Below are positions 22,386 through 32,930 of a stretch of 64,000 nt of DNA, piece by piece; the stretch's first letter is position 1, and each line of letters begins with the position of its first letter. Below the pieces are notes generated by a model. That model saw nothing but the letters and a program-made list of their open reading frames with translations, had not been told where the DNA came from and did no database searches. Source of the stretch: Atherinomorus stipes (Eukaryota > Chordata > Actinopteri > Atheriniformes > Atherinidae). The stretch lies in contig JALJCO010001372.1 of NCBI GenBank assembly GCA_023101725.1, positions 1 to 64,000 on the forward strand, written 5' to 3'. A program made the translations under genes and the position numbers.

Positions 22386-22854
22386 CCATATGTGTGGGTG
22401 GTGTTATGTATATCAATATGCTGTTGTGTGTATGCCCGATTGGCACTTTGGTGGTGGGTGTGTCACTCTGGGTGTGTAGTCGGTGATTACAATTAGTTGC
22501 ACTTACCTGTGCGCACTAGCTGCTCGGAGGATGTAGGAGTGGGGTAAGCTCGGGAGTGAAATTTTTTGTTGACCGCAACCATGAATTTACAGCTAAGTGA
22601 TTAAGTATTTGCCTTGTCTTGTCGTTTGTTTTCCTTGAAAGTTGAATAACGTTTATTATGATGTGGGAAATAAATGTAAGACAAAGAAGTTCTTAGTGCG
22701 CGTCATCAGTGATCTCCCGTGTTTAGCTCACTGCGGCTAATCAAGGCAGGGCACCCTGCCTATAATGGTAGGGACAACACTGGGTTGGGTATGTAGTATG
22801 AACTCGGCTGTGATGTTAAAGTTTAGTGAACTTGTTGATAAAACACAAGACACC

Positions 22855-23054
<200 letters not shown>

Positions 23055-23457
23055 GTTAATATTGGTGAAATTTTTCTCCATTACTGTACCGAGGTACATA
23101 CTGAACCGTGATTTTTTTTTTTGCGTTCCGTTACAGCCCTAATTTTTACATATGTGAGGAAGCTTGTGAAGCTGCTTTAAGATTGTTAAAGTTTATTTAA
23201 GATTGCTGTGTGTGAGCAGTTGTTAAATAAGTAATTCATTACATATACTTCCTTTTTTTTAAAAGCCAAGTCTGATTTTGCCTTGAACAAAAGAAAGATC
23301 CCAGTCTGTTTCCACACAACGAGGTGTGCCGTCAGACCATACCATGCTGTTTATTTCCTCCTTTGTTTTGGAGCGGTATTGGATCGGTATCGGCAGATAC
23401 CGAAACATCAAAAATCGGATCCCAAAAAAGGCGGATCGGTGCATCCCTTGTAAAAAG

Positions 23458-24169
23458 TGTTATATTTTTACTCATTTTTGGTAGCAGTGCTCAGTTTCTG
23501 TTAAGCTAGAGTGTCAGCTTGGTTCCTGAACACTGTAGAGGATGACTTGAGAACTACAAGTGTAATTTATTGCAACTTATCTATTATGTATTTATGGTGC
23601 AAATTATTAGATCTAAAAGCCAATGTGTACTTAAAATGCACTTTAAAGACATTCTGTCGTACTTTTGGTACAGACTATGAGATCTAGAAGACAATGTGCA
23701 TTTGTAATTTAAGGGTATTTTGTATTATTTCAGAGGTGTATTGGCTATGCACTTTGAAAAATTGGACTGCTATGATAACCCACATTTCAACTATTTTATT
23801 TATATTATTTGGTTTATGTAGTATCCTGAAACCTCATTTCAGATCTGGCTCCAGAGGTTTTTTACCTGGCAGGAAATCTATTTCCAGGAAGCCCAGGTCA
23901 TGTGATTGCCTTTTGTCTGTGCAGCACACCAAGTGCTAGCAAAAAAGCTGAGAAACTACTTTTTTTGGGTCTCCTGCATGATTTTTGCATTCTCTGAAGT
24001 CACAATATTATAGTTTATGGTAATTCTGTAATTGTAAATCTTTTGAAACTGTATTTTACTTGTTTTATTTTATTTTTAAAAATTTAATCTGATCAGTAGC
24101 AAAAGGGTATTTTTGTCGTATAATACATGTTTTAAGCTACTTTATTCTGACCTCATCTCTTAGGTCACT
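23458..24169. other. AT-rich non-coding stretch
   Basis: I see no gene or element boundary between the right flank of the hAT element and the left half of repeat A. Confidence 0.4.
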
Positions 24170-24304
24170 GTGTTCACCCAGGGATTATACATCTAGAATA
24201 AACGTCATTTGTAACAAAATGAAGTTGCGCACGCAGTGTGTATATATGCCAATGGTTGTAGTTTACATTTTCGTACTTTCTCACCACCTCAATCAGCTGT
24301 TTAT
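24170..24304 (+). repeat. Repeat A, left half of a split copy
   Basis: This matches 6049-6194 in the same orientation. It stops at TTGA (24304-24307), which corresponds to the TTAA at 6194-6197. The right half resumes at 28351. Confidence 0.85.
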
Positions 24305-24652
24305 TGAAGGAGTCAATGTCAATGTCAGTTTTGTTTATAAAGCACATTTTAACAACCACTACGGTTTACCAAAGTGCTGTACAGGGTTACATACAAGTAA
24401 GCACGACCACACAACCATAAAAGTTAAATAAAACGGAGAGAAAAGAGAGGGAAATAAAAACGGCAAAAAATTGGTCAACCTATACATCACCAAATGCCAA
24501 CGTAAATAAATGTTTTCACGAGCAATTTGAACGATGCTACATCAGGAGCGGTCCTGATCTGACGAGGGAGGGCGTTCCAGAGCCGGGGGGCTGCCACTGC
24601 AAAGGCCCTGTCACCTCTAGTCTTCAATCTGGATCTTGGAACCACGAGGAAG

Positions 24653-25081
24653 TAGGGCTGGGCGATATATCGATATGAAAAATATATCGATATATTTTCA
24701 AATGAGATATGGAATTGGACCATATCGCCCATATCGAGAGATGGAGTTCAATGTGTGTTTGTTTTGTCTTGGTATATAAATACTAACCTTACTAGGGTGT
24801 GTTACATTTAATTCTGAGTAATGTTCCTTACTTGCATGTGCGAATATTATTACATACAGTATAATACAGTATTTCTGTTCACATTTTATCATTCTTTAAA
24901 CAGCTGAGCATTATTTCATCCGGTCTGTTTAAATTAAACTACTTGTAATGTCATATTTGGCTCTGACTGTAACAAAATATTTGCTCTCACCTTGCGATAA
25001 AAATATAAGATATATATCGTATATTGATATTCAGCCTAAATATATCGAGATATGACTTTTGGTCCATATCGCCCAGCCCTA
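24653..25081. mobile_element. hAT element (TAGGGCTGGGCGATAT), 429 bp
   Basis: There is a 16-bp perfect terminal inverted repeat, TAGGGCTGGGCGATAT. A perfect 8-bp duplication, CGAGGAAG, flanks it at 24645-24652 and 25082-25089. The interior is AT-rich with several TATCGATAT palindromes. It splits the C-terminal coding sequence of the LINE between the codons for DDTF and LVVP. It is non-autonomous. Confidence 0.95.
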
Positions 25082-25717
25082 CGAGGAAGGTATCATCCCC
25101 GGACCTTAAAGACCTTAGTGGTCTGTAAAGCTGAATAATATCTGCTAACTAACAAGGGGCCAGACCATTTAGAGCTTTAAAAGTCAACAGCAGAATTTTA
25201 AAATCAATCCTTCTGCCCACTGGAAGCCAGTGAAGAGATGCAAGAACGAGAGTAATATGCCTTCGTTTCTTTGCCCCCGTCAACAAACGGGCGGCAGTAT
25301 TCTGGACCATCTGAAGGCGGTTTAAGGCAGACTGATCCAGACCCACGTACAGAGAGTTACAAAAGTCCAGCCAGGATGTAATGAGGGCATGAATAACTCT
25401 TTCTAATGGGCCTTTTCCACCAGCACAGTTCAGCTCAACTCAACTTGGCTTGGTAGCTTTTCAATTACAATCCATTACCCCGACCACAAGTGGGCGGGGT
25501 AAGAATGACACTGCTGCCACGTACTAGATTGTGCAACGTAAACAACAGCAGCAACAGTTCACACTCCCTACCAGTAGGTGGCAGTAGCGCACCTCATTAA
25601 TTGTTAGTAGCCGCCAGTAAAAACAGCAACAGAGGGAAAAAAACAAGAGGTATGAGGAGAAAGTAACATGGGAGGGATGGATGATATCATCATTGACACA
25701 TGATTAGGAAGAATTCA

Positions 25718-25790
25718 TGTGGCATAGGTGGTAGCAATCTTGCCTTACAACCTGATGATCCCAGGTTCAAATCCCTTTTCAGCCAAATGA
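25718..25790 (+). other. tRNA-like unit (pol III A and B boxes), left arm
   Basis: The A-box-like TGGCATAGGTGG is at 25720-25731 and the B-box-like GGTTCAAATCC at 25764-25774, which is tRNA spacing. It resembles the tRNA-related head of a SINE, not a functional tRNA: the stems do not pair convincingly and no terminator run follows directly. Confidence 0.55.
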
Positions 25791-26094
25791 AATTTGTTTT
25801 TTTTCTCCACGATCTTGTTGCGAATCTGAAATCACTCCCTAACGAGCTCATATCTATCTGTCTGTCTGTGTCTGTCTGTACATACATAAACAATAAAGTC
25901 TTCCGAATCTGAATCTTTTTATTTATTTATTTAACCTTTATTTAACCAGGAAAAGACCCATTGAGATTAAAAACCTCTTTTACTAGGGAGTCCTGGCCAA
26001 GAGGCAGCAACCATAAGAATAAGCAGAATCTGAATCTATCTTATCTATCTATCTATCTAAACAAGATCGTGGAGAAAAAAATATATTGTACGGC

Positions 26095-26160
26095 AGAAAA
26101 GGAAATTGAACCCACAACCTTTGGGTTGGAAGGCAAACTTGCTACCACCTACGCCACATA
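26095..26160 (-). other. tRNA-like unit (pol III A and B boxes), right arm
   Basis: On the minus strand the A-box-like TGGCGTAGGTGG (26157-26146) and B-box-like GGTTCAATTTCC (about 26114-26103) repeat the left-arm unit in inverted orientation. The loop segment TTGCCTTCCAACC resembles the anticodon region of tRNA-Gly(TCC), which suggests that origin (inference). Confidence 0.5.
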
Positions 26161-26603
26161 AGTGCTTTCAAAAACTGTGCAAATAATATCATCCGTCCCT
26201 CCCGGATTACATCTTCTCCTTCTACTTCTTCCTCTGTTGCTGCTTTTACTGGCGGCTACTAACAATTAATGAGTTGCGTTACCGCCACCTACTGGTAGGG
26301 AGTGTGAACTGTCGTCATTTAATGATGTCACTCTGGGTCTCTGACCCTGACTTGGCCAATAGGTGGCATGCAGTGAGATGACGTCAGACATAGCTCGCTT
26401 CAGCACGCTCAGAACCTCGCCAGAGGAGGTACAGAAACTGTATCACCTCAGCTCGGAAAACCCCCAGTGGAAAAGCCCAATAGGCGAGGTGAGTTAAGCA
26501 GAAAAGGGATGGTGGAAGTGGGGCATAAGTGTTTAGGGCTTAGATATGGCTTAACTTTGGCAAGGAGCCTCAACTGGAAAAAGCTAGTCTTTATGACAGC
26601 CTT

Positions 26604-27463
26604 TGTTGGGGTGACAACCAGGAAAACCAGTTCGTAGAGGATTTTACGGTAAACAAGATGGTGTATAGGTCAGGATGCAGGAAGGAGGCTGATGCAGGTC
26701 TCTTGTTTAAACTGTCTGGCCAGTTCTATTTATTGCAGCAGTGCAAATTCTTCAGTGTTATAACAGTCTGAAATAGCAAAATAAACTCAATGAGTAATGA
26801 GCAGTAGAAAATGGTAAATGCATAAATACAATTACCATAATAAAGACACTGAATATTCATTCCAGTCCAATCAGTAAATCACACAGTTCAGACAGTATTA
26901 AATCGTATTCACAAATAAACAGATAACTGGGTTTACACCTAACAGTCTCTCTCTCAGGCAAAGCTGTTCTGGCCAGAAAACTAACAAATGTGGCAACAGC
27001 ACCACCTTGTGGCCAAAGAAGGTACATATATCTGCGACACGTGCAGTGCACATGGCCGCCCACAACTAAACATTACTGCCATGATTACCGACAGAGAGAC
27101 GAGCTACGGCTCTTAAATATGCTTATTGGTTCATTTATTTATCTGCTAACTTTCCAGGTTATTCACTGGTGCAGAAACACTGTTTTATTGGGCTGGATGC
27201 CCATAGTAAAGATTAGCTTGTCAGAAACCAGCAACTAAACAGGGTGAACTTACTTTTCATCAATGACTTAACAATTCGGATATTGAACTGGGTTGTAGCA
27301 GACGGAAGACATGGATCACAAAGGTAAGGACTAGTAACGTAACAGGAAAACAATGGCGAATGCGTCTGCTTGCTTTCGTTGCTGGGACCGGAACAGAATA
27401 ACTCAGTTATGTCACTTCCCTTAAACAGACAGAGCACTACAATCACGAACAATATAATCTGGC
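26604..27463. mobile_element. Unclassified 860-bp insertion in the LINE
   Basis: The LINE coding sequence breaks at 26603 and resumes at 27464. The 15-bp flanks CTTTATGACAGCCTT (26589-26603) and CTTTATTACAGCCTT (27464-27478) differ at one base and look like a target duplication. The LINE frame is contiguous when one copy is kept. The insert has no long ORF. On the minus strand it contains AATAAA and ends CCCCAACA, which is LTR-like, but a 15-bp duplication does not suit an LTR element. Its class is unknown. Confidence 0.55.
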
Positions 27464-28350
27464 CTTTATTACAGCCTTAATTTGACTACAAAATTTAAGT
27501 GTCATCAAATATCACATCAAGGTTTCTTACCTGAAGGAGTGATGACATAGCAGTAAAAACTAGTTTATGTTGTTGGCATTACTGCATATGTAAATACTCC
27601 AAAGAAAAAAACTGCATTTTTTACAGCGGGGTATTGTTTTGAAACGCCAGACCTCCCTTTCTCAGTAAAACAGTTGGGTCCGATTATGATATGGAGCTTT
27701 ACCCGGAGACCACGTTGACTTTATTTTGATTGGCTCCACCTTATTTGGCTATAATCTTATTTAGAGAAACAAGGTCATGCTGCGGTCGGAGTTTGCTAAA
27801 GGCTAACTGCTAGCAACATGGGCACTTCAGACAGTGAGCTACGTTTATCAGACAAGACAGCATTTAGAAAATAAATAAACTTACAGGTAATGACAAGGTT
27901 GTGGCCCCCTCCCTCAGTGTTGCTGCAGAAGTTTGCTTTTAAATCCATTTGTTTGAAAACCCAGACCTGACTGCAGAGAAGTTACTACTCAGCTACACAC
28001 ACACAATCACAGACTGAATCAAATAGGGAGGGGGGCGAAGCGGACAGTGCATAGACAATTAGGAGAGAGGAGGAGGGGGTGGGGGGCGGGGGCGCTGTTT
28101 ACTTGACAGTGTGCTCTTATTGGAGCAATTAAATTACGTAGAATGATAGAACTACGTAGAATGATAGAACTACGTAGAATGATAGCCTGCTGTCTGATTC
28201 AACTGTTTCTGAGCAGAGAGACAAAGTTGACAGACCATAAACAGGAACTTTGATTCTCACTCTGGACATTCACATGGCCTCATCAGTGCCCAACAGATCA
28301 TATTATACCCCCAAAACCCCAGAAAAGTGAAATTTGATGTCATGGTACCT

Positions 28351-28627
28351 TTAAAACTATCTGTTCACAGCGCATCTGCAGAAATGCGGAGATGACAACT
28401 CTCTGCTTCAAGCATCTGTGTTAACCCCGCCTGCCTCAAATGTCCAACTAATCAGACAAAACTTCTTGGAGCTCTCCGAGAAGAAAGTTCTGCTCAGCCA
28501 AAGGGTCGAGAACAAGCAGCAAGCCGTCTTCAAACAGATCTGCGAGAACAAAATTACCTCATTTTGTTCTCGTGGTCCAGAGAACAAGAACAAAGTTCCC
28601 GCTTCTTGTGAAGTAGCAGCCTTGAAG
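28351..28627 (+). repeat. Repeat A, right half of the split copy
   Basis: This matches 6194-6466 in the same orientation and starts with the TTAA at which the TTAA element inserted. It contains the same series of GAGAACAA motifs. Confidence 0.85.
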
Positions 28628-28639
28628 GGACTAGAGTCA

Positions 28640-31340
28640 GGAATTTAAAAAATCCAATCATGCATGTCCATTTTTTTAAATACTAGTGGGTGATGAAGCG
28701 CTAAATACCAAAAATAATGTTTCCACCACGTTTGTCCGTTGCCTTGAACAGGCTGTGTGCTGCAAAATGTGCAGCAATAGGGTGTCTGAATTTCCCGCGC
28801 TGCCCTGCGGACGTGACATCGAATGACGCTGCATCTGCAGTTTTGAAGGAAGAAGACGGTCGGGGTAAATTCAAACACTGTAAGCAATAGTTATGGATTC
28901 GTCTGCCGTCGGCAAACGATCCAGATCAACTGAAAGACACTAAAAAGTGTAACTAGGAAGAAAAAGCTTTGTAAACAACAACATAGCTTCAGTTTGTGCT
29001 CCCGTGACGGCTTGGCTCGTGGCTGCAGTTACCTGAAGCGCCAGTCGCGGCAGTTACGAGTTTTGTTTCTTAATCTTGCCTCACGTCACTTTAAGTGTCC
29101 ATCACTCTGTCAAGTGACAACAGAGATTGCAAGGGCTGTGATTGGTCTATCACAATGTAAACACTGCTAGCTCCATTTTTAAAACACCGGCTAGCCTATG
29201 AAGATGCAGAGATGACTTCAACCAAAGATCGCATGGCCGAAGAAGTGAGAAAATACCAAAATCTCTCCATTGTCTCCATTTTTGCATCAAAAGTTTCAGT
29301 TTCAATGTTAATCAACTGCAGCAACGACAGTCTCTCTCTCTTGGACACCATTGCTCACTGTAACTGGAAGCAAAATAACCACCAAGATTATGACTGAGGT
29401 TACCGACCATCGGCATCATGGGATGAGGCTAGTCTTGCATAGCGACCCCTACTGATCAGGCAGGAAATTGCAATGGGTACCCGGCGCAATGACAGAATTA
29501 TCTGGGCTTGAGGGGTCTCCGTGGTTACGCAGTTGGAGAAGTATAGGGCTTGGGAATGTGACGTCACGCTGTAAGCCCCATTTGAGGATTCTCCATTTTT
29601 TTGAGGCCATTATTTGAAGTCGTACTACGCATGCAACATGGGTAGAATTTGCTGGTTACATGCTGGCATTCCAACATACTGTCAGTTTAACATTCCACCA
29701 TCCCGAAATCACACAGACATCCCACCATCTCGACAAGGCTTTCCATGTAAGGAAATGTGTGTTAATAAGAGTCTCTGACTCGGCGCTGTCCAGTGATGAA
29801 CTGCGAATGATGAAGATGGCCTCATTAGGAGTTAAGCTTCTGCAAATGAAGAAATATTTGCTGCCACAACACAATTTGGTAAAATGCCAAGGAATGAAAC
29901 GCAGTTTTCCCACCAAACCCTCCAAATATGAAACTGCAGTGCGTTTGCATATAAACAGATGAGAGAATACCAGACGGATACAATTATGGCAAATAGTTAG
30001 ATTACTGATCTAAAATACGTATATATATTTTTTTTAAAGCTAAAAGATTTAGATATAATTAACAGTGCTGTGGACAATCTTCTTCTATTGCTTTTTAAAT
30101 TATGCCGAGAGCGAGCACGCTGGTGATTTCTTTAACTGTGAGCACTGATTAATTTCCTAAATAAAGTTTTAACTTCTGAAATCAGATTTTTAAACAGTTC
30201 TGATGGAGCTCGGTGTTTATCTGGATGATGCGGCTTCATTCTGAACCATTTCACTGAATCTGGATGAACCACAGCGTCTGGAGATAAAAGAAAATAATAT
30301 TCAGTGTAATGCCGGTTTTGTGCTGCATGCTTGAATGCGCACAATGATGCGCCCTCCCCTGCTGTACAGCATGGAGACTGGACATTATTCACATGTTTTC
30401 ACTGGAATTAGTCAGTGACTTCAGGTGTCGCCGGCAGCACCGTCATTGATGTCTGTAACTGCAGTTATTAATGTTGCATTATGATGCCAGCGCGCATGAA
30501 GACGCACGACTCTGTGGAGAGCTCTGCTCCAGCTGCGGTGACTGACGCTGTTTTTTCTGCTTCCAGTCAGCGATCCCTGAGATTCAGGCATGAATCTAAC
30601 ATGTTTCAGACCAGCTGGAGTTACATTAATACGTAGAGGCAGATAATATTTCCCGTTTCAGGAGATTTTGAGAACAGATTATTAAGTTGCTTTGCAAGGT
30701 TGTGGAGTCCATCTGCTGTGAAAGTATGGAAAAATCTGAATGCCAGGGGAGGGAGGAGGCTTTTAAAGGAATTATTGGAATGATGGGATGTCATTGCGAC
30801 CATAGAATGGAAAAAATGCCAGAATGATGAGACATTTAGTAGAAATTTTTAGGTGTTGCCATTTTGACAATTGGTGACCATGTCGGAGTGGAGGAATGTC
30901 AGAATGGTGATTACCTCCCGAACGTTTGCTGTGTGTGGGTTGCAATGTTCCTGCACATGATTGGACTGTAAAAATGGACTGTCTTTTTTTCCCCGTTTCC
31001 AATATGAAAGCAAAATCATGGGAGTCTTATGTCAGAAGTAACCCAGAGGCGGTGGATGGCATGGATAGCAGCTGCAAGACGCACAGACATACATTTTGCT
31101 AACATCCCAAAACCTGAAAGTGTGCTCTAGGCATTTTCATTTCGGTAAGTGCTAATATGTGTCATAATTGGATGATTACCTTCCTAATTTCTCACATTTT
31201 TAATAGAAATTGCCTTTAAAGCTCTTTTATTTTGTAACATAGCCTCTGTTTATAGTGCGGTTAGCATGCTAACAGGCTACAAGGAGGCTCATTCAAACAC
31301 ATGAATGTATGAGACCATAGAAAAGCACGTAGCCGAGCCA
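28640..31340. other. Unclassified intergenic stretch
   Basis: There are no recognisable coding frames and the ORFs here are short and without motifs. Some CCATTCTGACATTCC-like words recur in both orientations at 29660-29740 and 30770-30910, but I could not define element ends. Confidence 0.35.
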
Positions 31341-31353
31341 CTCAGATGCTTAC

Positions 31354-31663
31354 CAATGACGATGTTGTCTGAACCCATCGGTTTGCAGGCTTCCACATCT
31401 TGGACCCAGCCGTTCGTAAACTTGTGATTCCGAAACTGAGACGAAGTGTAGGCGCTCACACCACAGACCAAGTATGTAAAAATAGTATGTGAAAACATTG
31501 AGTAGGAAGCAGAAGATCGGGGTCACGGGTCCACTCTTCAGCCAGCATTTCATATGGATCCTTATCTCCGATTAACGCAATCTTCTCCATATAGCGTCTC
31601 CTTGCCTCGGGAAGAAGTTTATCTTGGTATTGGTGTTTTTTTTTCCTTTTGAACTTTTAGCAT
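31354..31663 (-). pseudogene. Transposon-derived exon, copy 2, with splice donor
   Basis: From an ATG at 31663 the minus strand encodes a basic N-terminus and then ARRRYMEKIALIGDKDPYEM and LAEEWTRDPDLL. A second frame from about 31500 reads LVCGVSAYTSSQFRNHKFTN and GWVQDVEACKPMGSDNIVIG, and ends at a good donor, G|GTAAGC (31354/31353). The NGWVQDV segment resembles the repetitive fish proteins that precede a SWIM-type finger and a YqaJ-like nuclease. This is recalled and uncertain. Two frameshifts are present: an A9 run at 31635-31643, where eight A would keep the frame, and another near 31500. The 12.7-kb copy supports the same frame. Confidence 0.5.
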
Positions 31664-31765
31664 CCTGCTGTTTTCTTGTTCTAAGTCTGCCCCTACCGCT
31701 GTCAGCAGCGTATTATTTACCTCCCACAATGCATTGCCCTGTGACGTCGGTTCCCAAGTCCTATG
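31497..31765. repeat. Dispersed repeat C (pairs with 12698-12966)
   Basis: The DNA match to 12698-12966 covers the exon start above and about 100 bp upstream (CACAATGCATTGCSCTGTG). It shows that the exon belongs to a multicopy element. Confidence 0.8.
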
Positions 31766-31777
31766 CTGTAGCCTTAA

Positions 31778-31940
31778 AGGAATAGTACACCCACAGAATG
31801 ATGCGCCCTCATTTTCTACTCACCCTCATGCTGAGCAAGATTCTGGAGCACTTTTTTTTTTATCTCAAATGCAGCCGGAGATCGGAGAGATTTTAGTCCC
31901 TAACCCAATTCAATTCAATTCAACTTTATTTGTATAGCGT
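31778..31940. repeat. TTAA-type terminus plus LINE tail remnant
   Basis: A TTAA followed by AGGAATAGTACACCCACAG resembles the terminal motif of a very common fish repeat (AGGAATAGTTCACCC). At about 31908 ATTCAATTCAACTTTATTTG, followed by TATAGCG, is a typical L2-like 3' tail. Neither has a partner end here. Confidence 0.45.
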
Positions 31941-32647
31941 CCAAGTTGCATTTGTATTTAATTTTTATTTTTCCTTTTCCTTTTTTTTTTTTGGGGGGGG
32001 GGGGGGGGGGTATTTCCCATGAGAGAACTATTGATTTTTCTCTGATTTACATTGATCAGTTTTTACATTATTTTGTTCTCAATGTGCACTCTTATAAATT
32101 GACTAAAGATTTTGAACTAGAAGTTGTTTTTTTAAACAATTATTTCATTGGTTAATCAGTTTCAGGCATTTTGGTGGTATGAATGAGTCAGAAATGGGAG
32201 CAAGGTACGCTTGTATGAACAGGTAGATTTCTTGAACTCTCTGGGTAACAGACTCAGTGACTCCAATGACTCAAAAACCCAATTCACTTTGGTGAGTGAC
32301 TCATTCAAAATTGGGTTTACAATCACTAAACCTGAGAGAAGGAATGAAGTTGGAGGTGGTTGTAGGGTGAGAGAAATGTCTGTCAAATACCACAGAACCA
32401 ATAAAAGGTGACACGAATGTGTGTTGTGGTTGTTGATGAACAGAATAAGCTTTTCATGTTTAGGTCTTTTCTGCAAAGTATTTTTTTATATATTTTATAC
32501 TCTTAACATTTATGATCAAGGTATTGTATATGCAGGCGTATTAAAAGTGTAACATTCAAGAAGTTCTGAGGGGGGGGGGGGGGGAGAGGTGGGAATTTTT
32601 CTGCTGTGTGATCATGAAATCCAGCTTGATCTTTCTTTCCCATTTCA

Positions 32648-32822
32648 GTGTTCCTGCAGAACTGCAGCAGTTGTTGGACATTACAAAGTGGTTCCCTGTA
32701 AATGGAGTCTGGACAAGCGGGACCCAGAGCCTTGCCACATAAAAGAGAACCAGAGAAAAGTGCTGCCAAATCAAGATGTGATGGAAGCTGGAATGACATC
32801 GGGCTACATGGCTCAGACGTAA
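32648..32822 (+). pseudogene. Leader segment of the zinc-finger gene
   Basis: A splice-acceptor-like CCCATTTCAG (ending 32648) precedes codons reading VPAELQQLLD. After a frame change comes KWSLDKRDPEPCHIKENQRK. This resembles the conserved leader of fish multi-C2H2 proteins (of the type EWSSSLDQEDPEPPHIKEE), which directly precedes the finger exon. Stops and a frameshift separate it from the finger ORF, so either the leader has decayed or the protein starts at 32931. Confidence 0.5.
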
Positions 32823-32930
32823 ACAGTAATATAAGGTGTAACACTGTCAAAAAATTCCCTGAGCTGCTCTGAATATAGAGAAGAGTTTAAAGAGTTTTCA
32901 AGAGTCAAGAAACACTTTATAGAAACATCT

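Larger units (their letters stand above)
25407..26525. mobile_element. Foldback element with tRNA-like arms, 1119 bp
   Basis: The target TAA is present at 25404-25406 and 26526-26528. Termini TGGGCCTTTTCCACCA and TGCCCCACTTCCACCA (right end read inward) match at about 12 of 16 positions. The arms (about 25500-25900 and 26030-26350) are long inverted repeats sharing, for example, ACAGTTCACACTCCCTACCA and CATTAATTGTTAGTAGCCGC. Each arm carries a tRNA-like unit, and the two units point at each other. The centre (25918-26030) holds the fish repeat motif TTTATTTAACCAGG and CTAT repeats. A second copy of the terminus motif occurs at 26461-26479. A 3-bp TWA target fits PIF/Harbinger, but that class is only a guess. 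Confidence 0.8.
24314..27531 (-). mobile_element. L2-type LINE with three nested insertions
   Basis: A 9-bp duplication TGAAGGAGT (24305-24313 and 27532-27540) flanks the insert. The 3' end is at 24314 (CAATGTCAATGTCAGTTT...AAAGTGCTGTACAG tail). Coding order read on the minus strand: VIFDDT (about 27500), then AVIKTSFFQLRLLAKVKPYLS (26605-26530), HALITSWLDFCNSLY and LASLHWLPVGRRIDFK (25405-25200), DIIQLYRPL (about 25120), and VVPRSRLKTRGDRAFAVAAP (24650-24590). A stop replaces a residue after GLAPC at about 25149. The pieces are separated by a hAT element, a foldback element and an 860-bp insert, so the LINE is inactive and 5' truncated. Confidence 0.85.
24308..28350. mobile_element. piggyBac-like TTAA element, split by a LINE
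   Basis: The target is TTAA within repeat A (mutated to TTGA at 24304-24307; intact at 28351-28354). The left end, AGGAGT at 24308-24313, continues at 27541 with GATGACATAGCAG. The right end is ATGTCATGGTACCT. The ends give an inverted repeat of the form AGGWGYNATGACAT. After removing the LINE (24314-27531) the element is about 816 bp, too short for a transposase. It holds three tandem copies of ACTACGTAGAATGATAG near 28134-28184. A second copy of the left end lies at 62918. Confidence 0.8.

Noticed and set aside
25718..25790. Functional tRNA gene
   Set aside because: Only the A and B boxes are near consensus. The stems do not pair well and the unit is repeated in a transposon arm.
26604..27463. 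Solo LTR
   Set aside because: The TG...CA ends do not coincide with a 4-6-bp duplication. The 15-bp flanks fit better and leave extra bases at the presumed 5' end.
29660..30960. Inverted-repeat element suggested by GACATTCC/GGAATGTC words
   Set aside because: Similarity between the two ends is scattered and no target duplication was found.
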